NCBI GenBank assembly: GCA_023663615.1
Contig: JAMPHA010000008.1
Span: forward strand, 3,747 to 67,746
Source: DLAJ01 sp023663615
Lineage (GTDB): Bacteria; Bacillota; Clostridia; Lachnospirales; Lachnospiraceae
Length of the DNA: 64,000 bases
Direction of reading: 5' to 3'
In this document: piece after piece, positions 26,467 to 36,600 of the stretch
Numbering within the stretch: the first letter of the stretch is position 1
How the letters are laid out: the number at the start of each line of letters is the position of its first letter
Translations under genes and position numbers: made by a program
Notes under the pieces: model-generated
Database searches by the model: none
The model's input: the letters and a program-made list of their open reading frames with translations, nothing else
Told to the model about the DNA's origin: nothing

Positions 26467-27720
26467 ATGGAAATCAAGCGGGATTCTTATTTGGAACAAC
26501 TTCATCTGCGTGAGAATAACGGTTTTATCAAGGTGATCACCGGTGTCAGAAGAAGCGGCAAATCCTATCTGCTTTTCAAACTATTTCAACAGGATCTCAT
26601 AAAACGCGGTATTTCAAAAGACCACATCCTTGCGATCGCCTTAGATAATATTGAGAACCGACCTTTGAGAGACCCTCTTTCACTTTACCGCCACATCAAA
26701 GAGCAGGTTAAGGGCGGCGGACTCTATTATGTCCTGCTTGATGAAATTCAATTTGTATCGGATTTCACGGAAGTTCTCGTTTCCCTCCTTCAACTGGACG
26801 GAATTGACGTCTATGTCACCGGAAGCAACTCTCGGTTTTTATCCTCAGATATTCTGACAGAATTTCGCGGCAGGGGCGACGAGATACGCGTTTATCCGCT
26901 TTCTTTTGCAGAATATGTGACCGGCTGCAACGAATCGGAAGAGGACGCTTTCAATAATTATATGACATTCGGCGGGCTTCCCCGAATTTTATCTTTTCAG
27001 ACAGACGAGCAAAAAAGCAAATATCTGACCGACCTGTTCCAAGAGACGTATCTCAAGGACATCATTGAACACAACAGCATTCACAACACAAATGAACTTG
27101 AAGATCTGGTCAATGTTCTTGCTTCCTCCGTCGGGTCCCTGACCAACCCGACCAAACTGGAAAACACGTTTCACACCGTACTGCAAAGCGGCATCACGGA
27201 CAAAACGATCAAAAAATACATGGACTGCCTGAAAGATGCTTTTTTGATTGACACGGCAATTCGATATGACGTCAAAGGGAAAAAATACATTAACTCTCCC
27301 TTGAAAGTGTACTTTGTCGATCCCGGACTTCGAAACGCGCGACTAGGATTCCGCCAAATAGAAGAAACGCACCTCATGGAAAATATCATCTTTCTTGAAT
27401 TGAAACGCAGAGGGTATTTGGTCGATGTCGGTTGCGTTGAAGTCAGGGATACCGATCATGCAGGGAATCGAAAACGTAAACAGTTGGAAATTGATTTTAT
27501 CGCCTGTCAGGGAAACAATAAATATTATATCCAATCCGCTTTTTCCCTTTCAGACGAAGCGAAAACAGCGCAGCAAAAACGCCCTTTTCTGCACATTGAA
27601 GATTCCTTTAAGAAAATTATTATCGTCGGCAGTCATATTAAACTGAAAAGGGACGATATGGGAATTACCACCATGGGAATCCGACAATTTCTTTTAGACC
27701 AAGACAGCTTGAAGCTCTGA
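26467..27720 (+). CDS. AAA-family ATPase, DUF4143 type
   Basis: 417 residues. Walker A is GVRRSGKSYLL near residue 26, and the Walker B-like strand is YVLLDEIQFV. The AAA_14 part ends around residue 200 and a DUF4143 domain follows, which contains a PD-(D/E)XK-like fold with LEIDFIACQ. This family is widespread in gut Firmicutes and Archaea and is not functionally defined. It stands alone on the plus strand. I preferred the ATG before EIKRDSYL because relatives start there; a GTG nine codons upstream has a better-placed GAGG. Confidence 0.9.
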   Translation: MEIKRDSYLEQLHLRENNGFIKVITGVRRSGKSYLLFKLFQQDLIKRGISKDHILAIALDNIENRPLRDPLSLYRHIKEQVKGGGLYYVLLDEIQFVSDFTEVLVSLLQLDGIDVYVTGSNSRFLSSDILTEFRGRGDEIRVYPLSFAEYVTGCNESEEDAFNNYMTFGGLPRILSFQTDEQKSKYLTDLFQETYLKDIIEHNSIHNTNELEDLVNVLASSVGSLTNPTKLENTFHTVLQSGITDKTIKKYMDCLKDAFLIDTAIRYDVKGKKYINSPLKVYFVDPGLRNARLGFRQIEETHLMENIIFLELKRRGYLVDVGCVEVRDTDHAGNRKRKQLEIDFIACQGNNKYYIQSAFSLSDEAKTAQQKRPFLHIEDSFKKIIIVGSHIKLKRDDMGITTMGIRQFLLDQDSLKL

Positions 27721-27737
27721 TATATAGAATCGAAATT

Positions 27738-27776
27738 GAAAAAAGCAGGCGCTTTTTCCTCGCACCTGCTTTTTGC
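27738..27776. terminator. Bidirectional terminator
   Basis: AAAAAGCAGG and CCTGCTTTTT form a stem with a 15-base loop, with T-runs on both sides. It lies between the convergent ATPase and FlxA-like genes. Confidence 0.8.
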
Positions 27777-27781
27777 CTTTT

Positions 27782-28732
27782 TTATATGCGGACGTCCACC
27801 GGCGGGTACATCTCGGACTGTGATTTCTCCGCCGTGCCGGCTGCGCCACCGACATCTGTACCTGCTCTTTCTGCGTTTCTTGTCTTTCCGCTTTGTTCCG
27901 CTTCCATTGCATCGCCGCGTCCTGCCTCCGCCGCATGGCTTGGTTCCGCTTTTGTCGCATCGCCGCGTTCTGCCTCCGCCGCATGGTTTGGTTCCGCTTC
28001 CGCCTTATCGCTTCGCTCCGCTTTCACCACATCGCTCCGCTCCGCTTCCGCCGTGTCGCCGCGTTCTGCTTCCGCCGCATGGCTTCGCTCCGCTTCCGCC
28101 GCATCATGTACGCGCTCGTTCACGTCCCTGAGCGAACCTGCCTGCGCGGCAGCCGCGCTGACAGCCTTTGCCTCCACTCCCGCAAGCTCCGCCTCTTTTC
28201 TCTCCGTGACGCCTCCTCTGGCGGAGTCCAGCTTGATCTCCTGTTTCAATACGTTCGCACGGTTTTCCATCTTATTGGAAACACTGCCCTGCACCTGCGC
28301 CTGATTCATAGCCGCATCCGCGGAAAGCAGAGCGGACATTCCCTCCACGGAAAAGCCTGCCGCCTGTGCTTTTTTCGTTCCTTTTGCCGTGCGCGCCGCG
28401 CTCTGCGTCCCCGCATTCTGCGCATCCTGACTTTTCTTCTGCCGCTCCGCCTTCTCCTGCATCCGTTTTTCCATCTGGTGCTGGCGAAGCTGCATATTCA
28501 GATCAGAGATTTCCTTCGTCAGTTCCTGCCGCCGCTTCATTTTTTCCTCCGGACTCAGTTCCTCCTTGGCGGACAATTCCGAAAGCTCCTGCTGCTTTTG
28601 CTCAATCTGCTTCCGAATATTTTTTGAAAAGGCATCCTCATTTTGACCTGACTGACCGATCTGCATCCCTATCGCCGCCATTGTAGCTGCATCCACCGCG
28701 CTTCCCGCGCCGCTTCCGTTCTCTACTCTCAT
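27782..28732 (-). CDS. FlxA-like coiled-coil protein with octapeptide repeats
   Basis: 316 residues, no signal peptide. Residues about 30-105 form a charged coiled coil (SAKEELSPEEKMKRRQELTK, then SDLNMQLRQHQ) like the FlxA-type proteins of Clostridia. From about residue 210 an eight-residue unit based on AEAERxDx is repeated about nine times with drift, and the tail ends in PPVDVRI. AAAGGAG precedes the ATG. The function of FlxA-like proteins is unclear. The repeat array looks like recent slippage or duplication, matching in-phase repeats in other proteins here. Confidence 0.75.
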   Translation of the reverse strand: MRVENGSGAGSAVDAATMAAIGMQIGQSGQNEDAFSKNIRKQIEQKQQELSELSAKEELSPEEKMKRRQELTKEISDLNMQLRQHQMEKRMQEKAERQKKSQDAQNAGTQSAARTAKGTKKAQAAGFSVEGMSALLSADAAMNQAQVQGSVSNKMENRANVLKQEIKLDSARGGVTERKEAELAGVEAKAVSAAAAQAGSLRDVNERVHDAAEAERSHAAEAERGDTAEAERSDVVKAERSDKAEAEPNHAAEAERGDATKAEPSHAAEAGRGDAMEAEQSGKTRNAERAGTDVGGAAGTAEKSQSEMYPPVDVRI

Positions 28733-28954
28733 CACGATCTCCTTTCTTACACGGTGCCGCCTCCATTTGTTGGAGTATATCATCTGTCTCTCGTCACGAT
28801 TTCCTTAATCTTACACAGTCTGCCAGTCCGTGACCGCGTACAGATTTATGATATTCGCTGCTGTTTATCTGGCACCCGTCCTTCCTTTTCTTTTTCGGCC
28901 GGCTGCGGTCCGTCCTTTATCATGTTGTTGCCAACGGGCGTTTCTTTGTTGTGG

Positions 28955-29060
28955 CAAAAAAAGAGTTTCGCCTGCGCGAAACTCTTTCAAAGAATCCGCA
29001 AGGCGGATTCTTCCGGGCTTGCGTAATTTCCTATAAGTTAAACAAAGCGTTTGCGCAAAA
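28955..29060. repeat. Intergenic two-hairpin repeat, copy C, with terminator
   Basis: GAGTTTCGcctgCGCGAAACTC is followed by TTTCAAAG and a hairpin AAGAATCCGC / GGCGGATTCTT, then GGGCTTGCGTAATTTCC. On the minus strand the first hairpin ends in seven T, so it can terminate the unit reading 31459-29074. The rest of the gap 28733-28954 shows nothing I can name. Confidence 0.75.
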
Positions 29061-29073
29061 AATTTTTGCCCGC

Positions 29074-30732
29074 TCAGATACACAACATCACGCTCAAGGC
29101 AACCCAGTCCCCCTTTTGTTCGATCGTCACCGTGCCGTGATAGTGCTCCGCGACCGTTTTGATATGGCGCAGTCCAAAGCCATGTGCCTCCGCAGGGTGC
29201 TTGGTCGTCATCGGAAGCCCCTCGGCGCCCGTTCCCGAAAGTTCTCCCGCAAACGTATTTTCAACCGCGATCAGATAGACATCATGCTCCCGAAAACTGC
29301 GAATCCGTACCCATCCGCCCGGCGTCACTGCCTCCCTCGCATTCGTCAACGCATTGTCCAGAATCACGCTGAGATCAAACGCGTCCATAACTTCACTGTC
29401 GGGATAATGAAAATCCGCCTCCAGCACCGCTCCCGCATCCGCGATCCGGCGCTGATGCTCCGCAAGAACCACGTCCGTCACGGGATTTCCCGTCAAAATT
29501 TCCGCCTGCCGCAAATCCTCCGTTCCCGCCTGCCCCTGCGCACTTCCCGCATTGGCGTTCGTTTTTTCCCTGCGCCGGCTCATTTCCGCCTTTTCCCGCG
29601 CTTCCTGTTCATACTGCTCTTCCGTACCGCTCGCTTTCTCCCGCTCCGCCCGCACGGCGCCCTTTTCCGCCGGCTTCTGCTCTACCCTCTCCTTCCGCGC
29701 GCCGTCCTTTTCCGCCGTTTTCTGCTCTGTCTGTTCTACCCGTGTTTCCGCTCCCGGAAACGCCGCCCCGATATACATGCGCCCCATGGAATCTAAATAC
29801 GCCCGCGCCTCTCCGAACGCGCCGCGCTCCATGAGTCCGTACAAAACACTGATGTGATTTCTCATGTCATGACGCATTCCCCGCAGATCGGCGTGCAGAC
29901 GCTCCACCTCCTCAATATGCGCGCGCAGACCTTTTACCTCCTGCAAGAGCAATCGGGCGCTCTGCCGTTCTCCCTGCTCCTGCTTCAATTTTTGATACAG
30001 CCAGAGCATGGACAGGATCGTCGCAAGCAAAATGACCTGCGTGACAATCCCCAACACCTCATACTCCGGGATCATTTCGTTCATATACATGCCGGTCTCC
30101 TGCCATACGAGATTCCCGTTCCGCACTCTCCCGATATAGTAGACGATTCCCAAAACCGGCGGCAGCATGAGCAGCACCATTTCCTTTTTTTCCATGCCGT
30201 TCCTGCTAAAAAAGAAAATCCTTAGGATTCCCCTACAGAGCAGCCACAGGATCAGCGCCGCCAAGATACATTCTGCCACACGAAACAGACAAAAGCTCAG
30301 AAAGCACGCACGCCACACTGCCTCCTGCGTCATGCCCGCGCGCAGAATAATCCACCTATCGACCGGCGCCGCCAAAAAATAAGTCAGATCCGAAGCAGCG
30401 TCAGAGGCAAGAACGTACACCGCAAAAAAGACATAGCAAAGCAGAAACTTCACCTGCCTGTTCTCTTTTTCTAAACAGAACAATACAAGAAAAGCCGCGA
30501 AAAACGCCGATAAATATGCGGTAAACGCATAAACCTCGACCTCCGTATACAAAAACGCCGCTATGACCGCGAAATATGCCGCGCCGACCGTCCACACGCG
30601 CCGCCTTGCCGCCCCGCCCACCATAAAGTGTCTGCATAAGGAAGCAAGCATGATCCCCGTGATCAGTTGTTTTGCGCCGCGTCCGACGTAAAACACAATC
30701 TCATAATACAGGTTATAGATTTCGGGTTCCAC
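29074..30732 (-). CDS. GHKL-domain sensor histidine kinase (AgrC-like)
   Basis: 552 residues. Six to seven hydrophobic helices span about residues 10-225. A coiled DHp-like segment follows with the acceptor His in GMRHDMRNHISVL. The C-terminal GHKL ATPase domain has LDNALTNAREAV (N-box) and HGFGLRHIKTV. Between DHp and ATPase lies a charged, partly repeated insert of about 85 residues (RVEQ..AEK..ARKERVEQ..). It overlaps the LytTR regulator gene by 20 bases, so the two form one signalling pair. The ligand is unknown; no AgrB/AgrD-type genes are adjacent. Confidence 0.92.
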   Translation of the reverse strand: MEPEIYNLYYEIVFYVGRGAKQLITGIMLASLCRHFMVGGAARRRVWTVGAAYFAVIAAFLYTEVEVYAFTAYLSAFFAAFLVLFCLEKENRQVKFLLCYVFFAVYVLASDAASDLTYFLAAPVDRWIILRAGMTQEAVWRACFLSFCLFRVAECILAALILWLLCRGILRIFFFSRNGMEKKEMVLLMLPPVLGIVYYIGRVRNGNLVWQETGMYMNEMIPEYEVLGIVTQVILLATILSMLWLYQKLKQEQGERQSARLLLQEVKGLRAHIEEVERLHADLRGMRHDMRNHISVLYGLMERGAFGEARAYLDSMGRMYIGAAFPGAETRVEQTEQKTAEKDGARKERVEQKPAEKGAVRAEREKASGTEEQYEQEAREKAEMSRRREKTNANAGSAQGQAGTEDLRQAEILTGNPVTDVVLAEHQRRIADAGAVLEADFHYPDSEVMDAFDLSVILDNALTNAREAVTPGGWVRIRSFREHDVYLIAVENTFAGELSGTGAEGLPMTTKHPAEAHGFGLRHIKTVAEHYHGTVTIEQKGDWVALSVMLCI

Positions 30733-31459
30733 GCCATTCCTCCTCCCGCCTTTTCATATAATCCATGTAACATCGGACAAATCCGGCATATTTTGTTTTT
30801 GCCATCAGCACGCTGTCCCCGTTTTCCAACGCTACTTCCGTGCCATTATAGCGCCGCACATAACGCAGATTGACGACATAGGACCTGTGGCACCGCACAA
30901 AATCCTCATTCAGGCGCTGTTCCAGTTCTTTCAGCCGCCCGTAAAATTCCATCTGCTCCTGCATTTTGTGAAGCGTCACCTTGCGGTTAAACACCTCTAA
31001 ATACACAATTTCCGAAAGATACACTTTCTCCGTCCGCGCCTTGCTCCTGATCGTCAGACTTTCTTCTTCCCGCTCCCCGCACGGGCACGCCGGCTTTCGG
31101 TTCCGCCGGCGTTCACGAACCGCCCGTTCCAGCACCTCATAAAACCTGACCGGATCGACCGGCTTTAACATATAATGAAACGCCCCCACATCGAACGCCC
31201 GATACACGTATTCTTCCAGCGCAGTCAAAAAAATGATCGTAACGTCCCGGTCACGGCTTCGCAATTTCTCCGCAAGCGCCATCCCGTTCATGCCGCTCAT
31301 TTTAATGTCCAAAAAAAGAAGTTCCGGCATGTTCTTTTCCGCCAGAAGCTCCTCTGCGCTCCCATAGAGGCAGACCTCCGCATCCGGCAGAAAACGCCGG
31401 ATCTTTTGCCCAATCTCCTCCCTGATCTCCCGTTCGTCGTCACAGACCGCGATTTTCAT
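30713..31459 (-). CDS. LytTR-family response regulator
   Basis: 248 residues. The receiver domain has the acidic pair in CDDE and the phosphoacceptor in LLFLDIKMSGMNG; HYMLKPVD carries the conserved Lys. The C-terminal LytTR DNA-binding domain spans about 135-240 (IVYLEVFNRKVTLH, then FVRCHRSYVVNL). GGAGG lies six bases before the ATG; a 48-residue upstream extension is unlikely. Partner of the overlapping GHKL kinase. Such systems often govern peptide or bacteriocin-type responses, but the target here is not visible. Confidence 0.94.
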   Translation of the reverse strand: MKIAVCDDEREIREEIGQKIRRFLPDAEVCLYGSAEELLAEKNMPELLFLDIKMSGMNGMALAEKLRSRDRDVTIIFLTALEEYVYRAFDVGAFHYMLKPVDPVRFYEVLERAVRERRRNRKPACPCGEREEESLTIRSKARTEKVYLSEIVYLEVFNRKVTLHKMQEQMEFYGRLKELEQRLNEDFVRCHRSYVVNLRYVRRYNGTEVALENGDSVLMAKTKYAGFVRCYMDYMKRREEEWRGTRNL

Positions 31460-31650
31460 TTCCATCCTCCCGTATATTGCAGAGTCTTCCTGCAATACCG
31501 TATTTCGTTTATTATAGCATGTCCGCCTGCGCGTTGAAAAACGCTTGTTGTAAACGGACATTTTTTTGCAGTAAAGATAACGACCTTCCAATTTTATACC
31601 CAAAATTCCACTTTTGCAGCCGCTTCCCCGTTTCCTTCTGCCATTTTGTG

Positions 31651-31735
31651 TTATAATGACCTCATAACAGGGTCAAAATGCGTACAAAAACCAGACATCC
31701 GTTTTGTAAGACAAAACGGGCATCCGTTTTGTCTT
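31651..31735 (+). promoter_or_regulatory. Promoter and three-armed palindromic leader of the retropepsin-like gene
   Basis: A TATAAT-type -10 (near 31652) follows a weak -35. In the leader CCGTTTTGT, ACAAAACGG and CCGTTTTGT alternate (31699-31735). Arm 2 can therefore pair with arm 1 or arm 3; the second option is a perfect 12-bp stem (31708-31719 with 31724-31735). No T-run follows. The rest of the 31460-31788 gap holds a possible divergent -10 (ATTATA, 31511-31516) for the LytTR gene. Confidence 0.5.
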
Positions 31736-31788
31736 GCAAAGCGATGTCCGATACCTTGCGCATTGTCATTTTACAAAGGAGAACTGCC

Positions 31789-32616
31789 ATGAAAACCTGC
31801 GATGTCATCCCCTTTTCTGACCAGACGTTTGAAAATCTGATTTTTCTTCCGATAACCGTAAACGACACGGAGGTGACCGCTCTGTTTGATACCGGGGCAG
31901 GGATGTCTTTCCTTTCGCAAAGCATGGCAGACCGGTTAGGAGATTTACAGACAAGGTCATCTGTGCGCGGCGGAAATAATCAAGGCGTAGAGAATACCTA
32001 TCAAACTGTTTGCGTCAATCGCATTCAAATAGGAACGATGCTGCTCACAGCGCAGGACATCGGTATCCTGCCCGACGAGGCGCTTAACTTCGGAGAAGAT
32101 TCCCGGCATCATGTATTTCCCGCCTCCATGCTTCTTGGATGGGATGTGATTTCCCAATTTTGCTGGAAAATGGATATGAAACAAAAAACCGCCAAGGTAT
32201 CTCCCGGCGGGACCATGCCGACCGCTGAAAGCCTGTCATGGGACGCTTTCCCCATCCTTCCTATCACGCATTCCGGTTCTGTCTATCGGGTCGGTTTTGA
32301 CAGCGGCCATACCGATTCCTTCCTTGATCATACATGGATGACAAGATTTGACAAACTCAAAGCGGTAAACACGGTCGTTCACGGTGTCGGTTCCGTTTCC
32401 ACAGAAGAAGTAAAGATGGTAGATGTATTTTCTTTTATGATCGGTCAAACGCCCGTCACGCTGCATCAGATTGAAATCGCACAGCACCCGGTCTACGGTG
32501 CGGATCACGATCAGATCTGCGGCCTGCTGGGGGCTGATATTTTGTGTGGCGCAACGTGGATTCTGGATTATCAAAGCCGTCATTTTTCCATTCAACCCGC
32601 GGAAGGCTTGCCATGA
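31789..32616 (+). CDS. Retropepsin-like aspartic protease domain protein
   Basis: 275 residues, no signal peptide. VTALFDTGAGMSFLSQSMAD near residue 33 is the Asp-Thr-Gly active-site loop of the retropepsin fold. A second half-barrel includes YRVGFDSGHTDSFLD near residue 165, a D-S-G version of the same loop, so the protein may carry both lobes of an aspartic protease in one chain. The ATG has AAAGGAG upstream. It stands alone on the plus strand. Substrate unknown; function is inferred only from the motif. Confidence 0.75.
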   Translation: MKTCDVIPFSDQTFENLIFLPITVNDTEVTALFDTGAGMSFLSQSMADRLGDLQTRSSVRGGNNQGVENTYQTVCVNRIQIGTMLLTAQDIGILPDEALNFGEDSRHHVFPASMLLGWDVISQFCWKMDMKQKTAKVSPGGTMPTAESLSWDAFPILPITHSGSVYRVGFDSGHTDSFLDHTWMTRFDKLKAVNTVVHGVGSVSTEEVKMVDVFSFMIGQTPVTLHQIEIAQHPVYGADHDQICGLLGADILCGATWILDYQSRHFSIQPAEGLP

Positions 32617-32684
32617 ATCAGAACCAACCAGCCGCGATCCCTGCTGATTTCTGTCAGCTTATCACCCGAAAAGGTGGACTCTTC

Positions 32685-33551
32685 CTACCCCAGTTCTACC
32701 AGCTCATACTCCCTTATGCCCACGCCGGCCTTTACCGCCGCTTCCAGCGTATGAATGCCGTTCCGCGATTCCATCCGTTTGATTAAATGCTTTTTTCCTT
32801 TATCATCGGACGCATAGACGAGATCGACGCACGCCTGATCTAACGCGACCGGGTCTAAGGACGCGAGCATGCCGATGTCCGCCATCTTGGGATCTTCCGC
32901 AACGGCACAGCAGTCGCAGTCCACGGACAGGTTTTTCATGACGTTGATATAAGCGATCTTTCCCTTATAACGCGTAACGATCGTCTGCGCCGCGTCCGCC
33001 ATCGACTCCAAAAAAGAATCATGATCGGAGGACCATGCTTTCGCCGCATTTCCCGCGCCGTGGATATGCGCCTTGCCGTGGGAAGACGCAATGCCGATGG
33101 AAATATTCTTGACCGCGCCGCCGAAGCCGCCCATCGGATGCCCCTTAAAATGAGAGAGCACGAGCAGGGAATCATAGTTTGCCAGATTGGCGCCGACATA
33201 ATTTTCTTTCAGATGCGCGCCGTTTATGACCGGAAGCGCCAGTTCGCCGTCCGCGTCCATAATGTCCACGGGCGCGATTTTCGTCCACCCGTGCAGATCC
33301 ATTGTCTTTCGGTGCGCCTCGGTCGTATCGCGCTCACCCGCGTAAGCCGTATTACATTCCACGATCGTGCCGTTTACCGCATCCACCATCGGCTTCCAAA
33401 ATTCGGGCTGAATAAAATTCTGATTTCCGACCTCGCCGGAATGCACTTTGACCGCGACCTTTCCCGAAAGCGTCACGCCAAGCGCCTGATATAGCGCGAT
33501 CACGCCCTGCGGGTCGATGTTTTTTGTCATATAAACTTTTGCTTTTTCCAT
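32685..33551 (-). CDS. DUF362 domain protein
   Basis: 288 residues. The DUF362 core is recognisable: KVAVKVHSGEVGNQNFIQPEF, VECNTAYAGERDTTEAHRK, LVLSHFKGHPMGGFGGAVKNISIG, then an MADIGMLASLDPVALDQACVDL block. Many DUF362 proteins carry an appended ferredoxin domain; this one has only DCDCCAVAEDP inside the chain and no classical 4Fe-4S tail. GGAGGG precedes the ATG. The molecular role of the family is unresolved, though redox links are often suggested. Confidence 0.9.
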   Translation of the reverse strand: MEKAKVYMTKNIDPQGVIALYQALGVTLSGKVAVKVHSGEVGNQNFIQPEFWKPMVDAVNGTIVECNTAYAGERDTTEAHRKTMDLHGWTKIAPVDIMDADGELALPVINGAHLKENYVGANLANYDSLLVLSHFKGHPMGGFGGAVKNISIGIASSHGKAHIHGAGNAAKAWSSDHDSFLESMADAAQTIVTRYKGKIAYINVMKNLSVDCDCCAVAEDPKMADIGMLASLDPVALDQACVDLVYASDDKGKKHLIKRMESRNGIHTLEAAVKAGVGIREYELVELG

Positions 33552-33642
33552 GTTGTTCCCTCCATTTCTCAGGCAAATACATGCCAAACACGCGTCCTCC
33601 ACTTTTCCTTCCTACAACCAATCAATGAAAACCCCTGCTTTT

Positions 33643-36600
33643 CTATTTCTTTTTCCGCATTTCGATCAGCGGCAGAACGACATAACCCTCTTTTTCGCCA
33701 TCCTTACTGCGCCGCCAAACGACATATTGCACCTTGACTTGCCTGATCTCATAGCCTTTTTGGCATTGTACTTCATATTTTGCATTCATAAAGTCTCTCG
33801 AGGCAGCGGCAATCCGATAGGTTTCCCCCTTGTATTGGCGTGAAAAAAACAATCGGCGTTTCTCACCGTCCCCTTCCTCCTGCCACCCCAGCGTTTCTCC
33901 GCTCCGAAGACATGCTATCTGCCGCGCACGCCTCTCATCCATGGAATAATCAAGCCAAATATCCTTTTGTGTAAGCGACAGTCTGATTTCTCCCAACTCC
34001 GGATTCCATCGCCCATCGAAATTATATGGGATACCCTGTGCTCTCATCCCATTCACCAGATTTGCAAAATAAAGACAGTCGCCGCGGTGGAATACATACA
34101 ATCCCTTCTTGGCGCGCGTCATACCGACATAGATTTTGCGCATCTCCTGCTCCCGTTCTTCCGGTTTTTCCGAAAGCTTATCCAATATCAGATATACCCG
34201 GTCAAATTCCCGTCCTTTTGCTTTATGCACGGTAGAAATACAAATCTCATGCTGTCTTATCGTGTAAAAATCCCCTAACTGTACTTCCTCCAGATATTCC
34301 TGTAAATCCCCAAAATACTTTGAGCGGTCTTTCCTTTCTTCCGCAAATTGTTTCAGCAGTTCCATACAACTTTCCAGCAATGCGCTCTCCGCATAGGTTT
34401 TCTCAAACTGCTTCCGTGCCGCTTCCCAACGAGCATCGTCAATGACCGGTTCCCTGCCCTGCCCGAGCTGTCCGACAAAGAAGCGCAATTCCGCAAGATT
34501 CCACGGGCGTAACGTTTCCTCCGATTGGATCAGCCTCGCCGGATAGCCCTGCTGCCGCAAAAGCGCCTCCATCAGATATGCCTGTTCGTTTGTGACCGTA
34601 AGTACTGCCGCCGTCTCCTCCCCGTCCGCGCGCCATGTCTCCTTGATGCGGTCGAGCGCCGTCCACTCCGGATAGGAACGCGTTTTCGTCACCGTGACCT
34701 CGCCCTGCTCCTGCGACGCCGCATAAATGTCTTTCCTTTTGAGTCTGTGCTGCATCGAGCGTGCAAACAGATTCGCCATCCCGACAATCTTTTGACAGCT
34801 CCGGTAATTTTCTGTCATTTCATAGAAATGCGCCCCCGGCAGGTCGGAAAGCTCCTTGAGATACTTCGAATCCGCCCCACGGAATCCATAGATATTCTGA
34901 TCGTCATCTCCCACGGCGATCACCCGCATTTCCTCGTTCCGCTCCATCAGCGCCCGCACAAGTTCATATTCTTTGGCATCCATGTCCTGCGCCTCGTCCA
35001 GCACAAGCACGGTCTTTGTAATGCGATCCGTCTCAGCCTCGCCTGCCCGTATCATCGCTGTTGCGTCATGCACCACCGTCTCCGAATGATCCAGACTGCC
35101 CACCTTTCCGAGCAGATCAAAGCAGTAGGAATGGAACGTCTTCATTTCAATATACACGGCGTTATTTTCCAACAGATTTCTAAGCCGCGTACGGAACTCC
35201 GCTGCCGCCGCCCGCGAAAACGTCAGCATCAAAAGCTGTTCCTGCTTCGTATCCTCCAGATTGATAATGGACGCCAGTTTATGCACAAGCAGTTTCGTCT
35301 TCCCGCTTCCCGGTCCCGCCGCCACCACAATCACGTTCGACTGGTCATCCTTTAAGATTTCCTCCTGCTGTTCCGACAGTCCCTCAAACAGCTTTCGATA
35401 CAGCGCCGGCGTCATACTGCGCGTGATTTCGCTCCTTCTTGCTCCCTGAAAATATTTTTGCAGAAAAAGCTCATAGTCCATGCGGAAATAATCACTCACA
35501 TAAGTGAGCGCTGTCCTATAGTCATGCACCATCATATTGGCATATTCGCCCACAATATGAATCTGTTCAATCCTGCCGTCATAAAATCCTTTTAACTGTG
35601 CATAATCCGCTTTTTTATACTGGATTTTGTTGTCTTTTTCCAGACGTTTAATATGCATCTTATTATATAGAACAAGAAAGCCGCCTTCGATCCGAAGCAC
35701 GTTTGTCGTGGACAGATAAAACAATGCCTCCGCGATTTCCTCCTGCCTGACAGGCGGCTCCTCCACCCATTTCGGTTCCTCGTCATAAGCCCGCCCAAGT
35801 CCCATCAGGGAAAACGGGATTTCCAAATATTCCCGGTTCGGCTTCCGGTCTTCCTCTTTTTCCCGATCCTGCTGCTCCGCCGCCGCATTCGTCCGTTTCC
35901 GCTGTATGTCCGCCGCTTCTCCCGCCCGTTTCAGAAAGTACCGGAGCGTGAACTCACAGATCCGTTTTCTCTTTTCAAACCGCTCCGACAGCTCACCCAC
36001 ATCCTGATGCGGCAGAAACAATGCCTGTCCGCCGATTTCTTCCTTGGGCTTGTCCATATATTGTCTGCTGAGCCAGAAATACTTCATCAATTTCAGCCGC
36101 TGGACCGTAGACGTCTCCACGCCGCTGTCGAGCGCCTCCTGATTCAATTCCTTGTAATCCATCCGCAGACCGTCCTGATCTATTTTCTTTAGAAGAAATT
36201 CCTCCACCTGTAGATACTTCTTTAATTCTCTCTCTCTTGCGCCCGCGCGCAGATTTTCCGCCTCAATAAAAACGGACATTTCCATCTCGTTTCCGAGAAT
36301 GCCCTCCTCTTTCATCAGATTGACGGCTTCAATGACTTCCTGCGCTTTGATGCCGAGACTGTCCGCAATATAGTCGATCCGGCTCTCCGCTTCGCCCGTA
36401 TCCGCTGCCGCGCGGCTCCTACAGGAAATCAGTTTTTTGATGATCCGCAGCGCGTCCTGTTTCTGCCCCTCATCAAACCGTTTGGAACCGAGGATCATTC
36501 CCTCCGCGTCCTTTGCGGTCTTTACCCGGATACTGTCCGCATAGACTCTCGGACAATTCTGCTCCCGTTCGACATACCCCGCCGTCTCCAACGCCGCGAT

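Noticed and set aside
27782..28732. Plus-strand open frames over the FlxA-like repeats
   Set aside because: They are long only because the repeat has a low-stop composition on both strands. The minus frame has the ribosome site and coiled-coil pattern.
29074..31459. Complete agr quorum-sensing locus
   Set aside because: Only the GHKL kinase and LytTR regulator are present. I found no AgrB-like membrane protease or AgrD-like peptide next to them.
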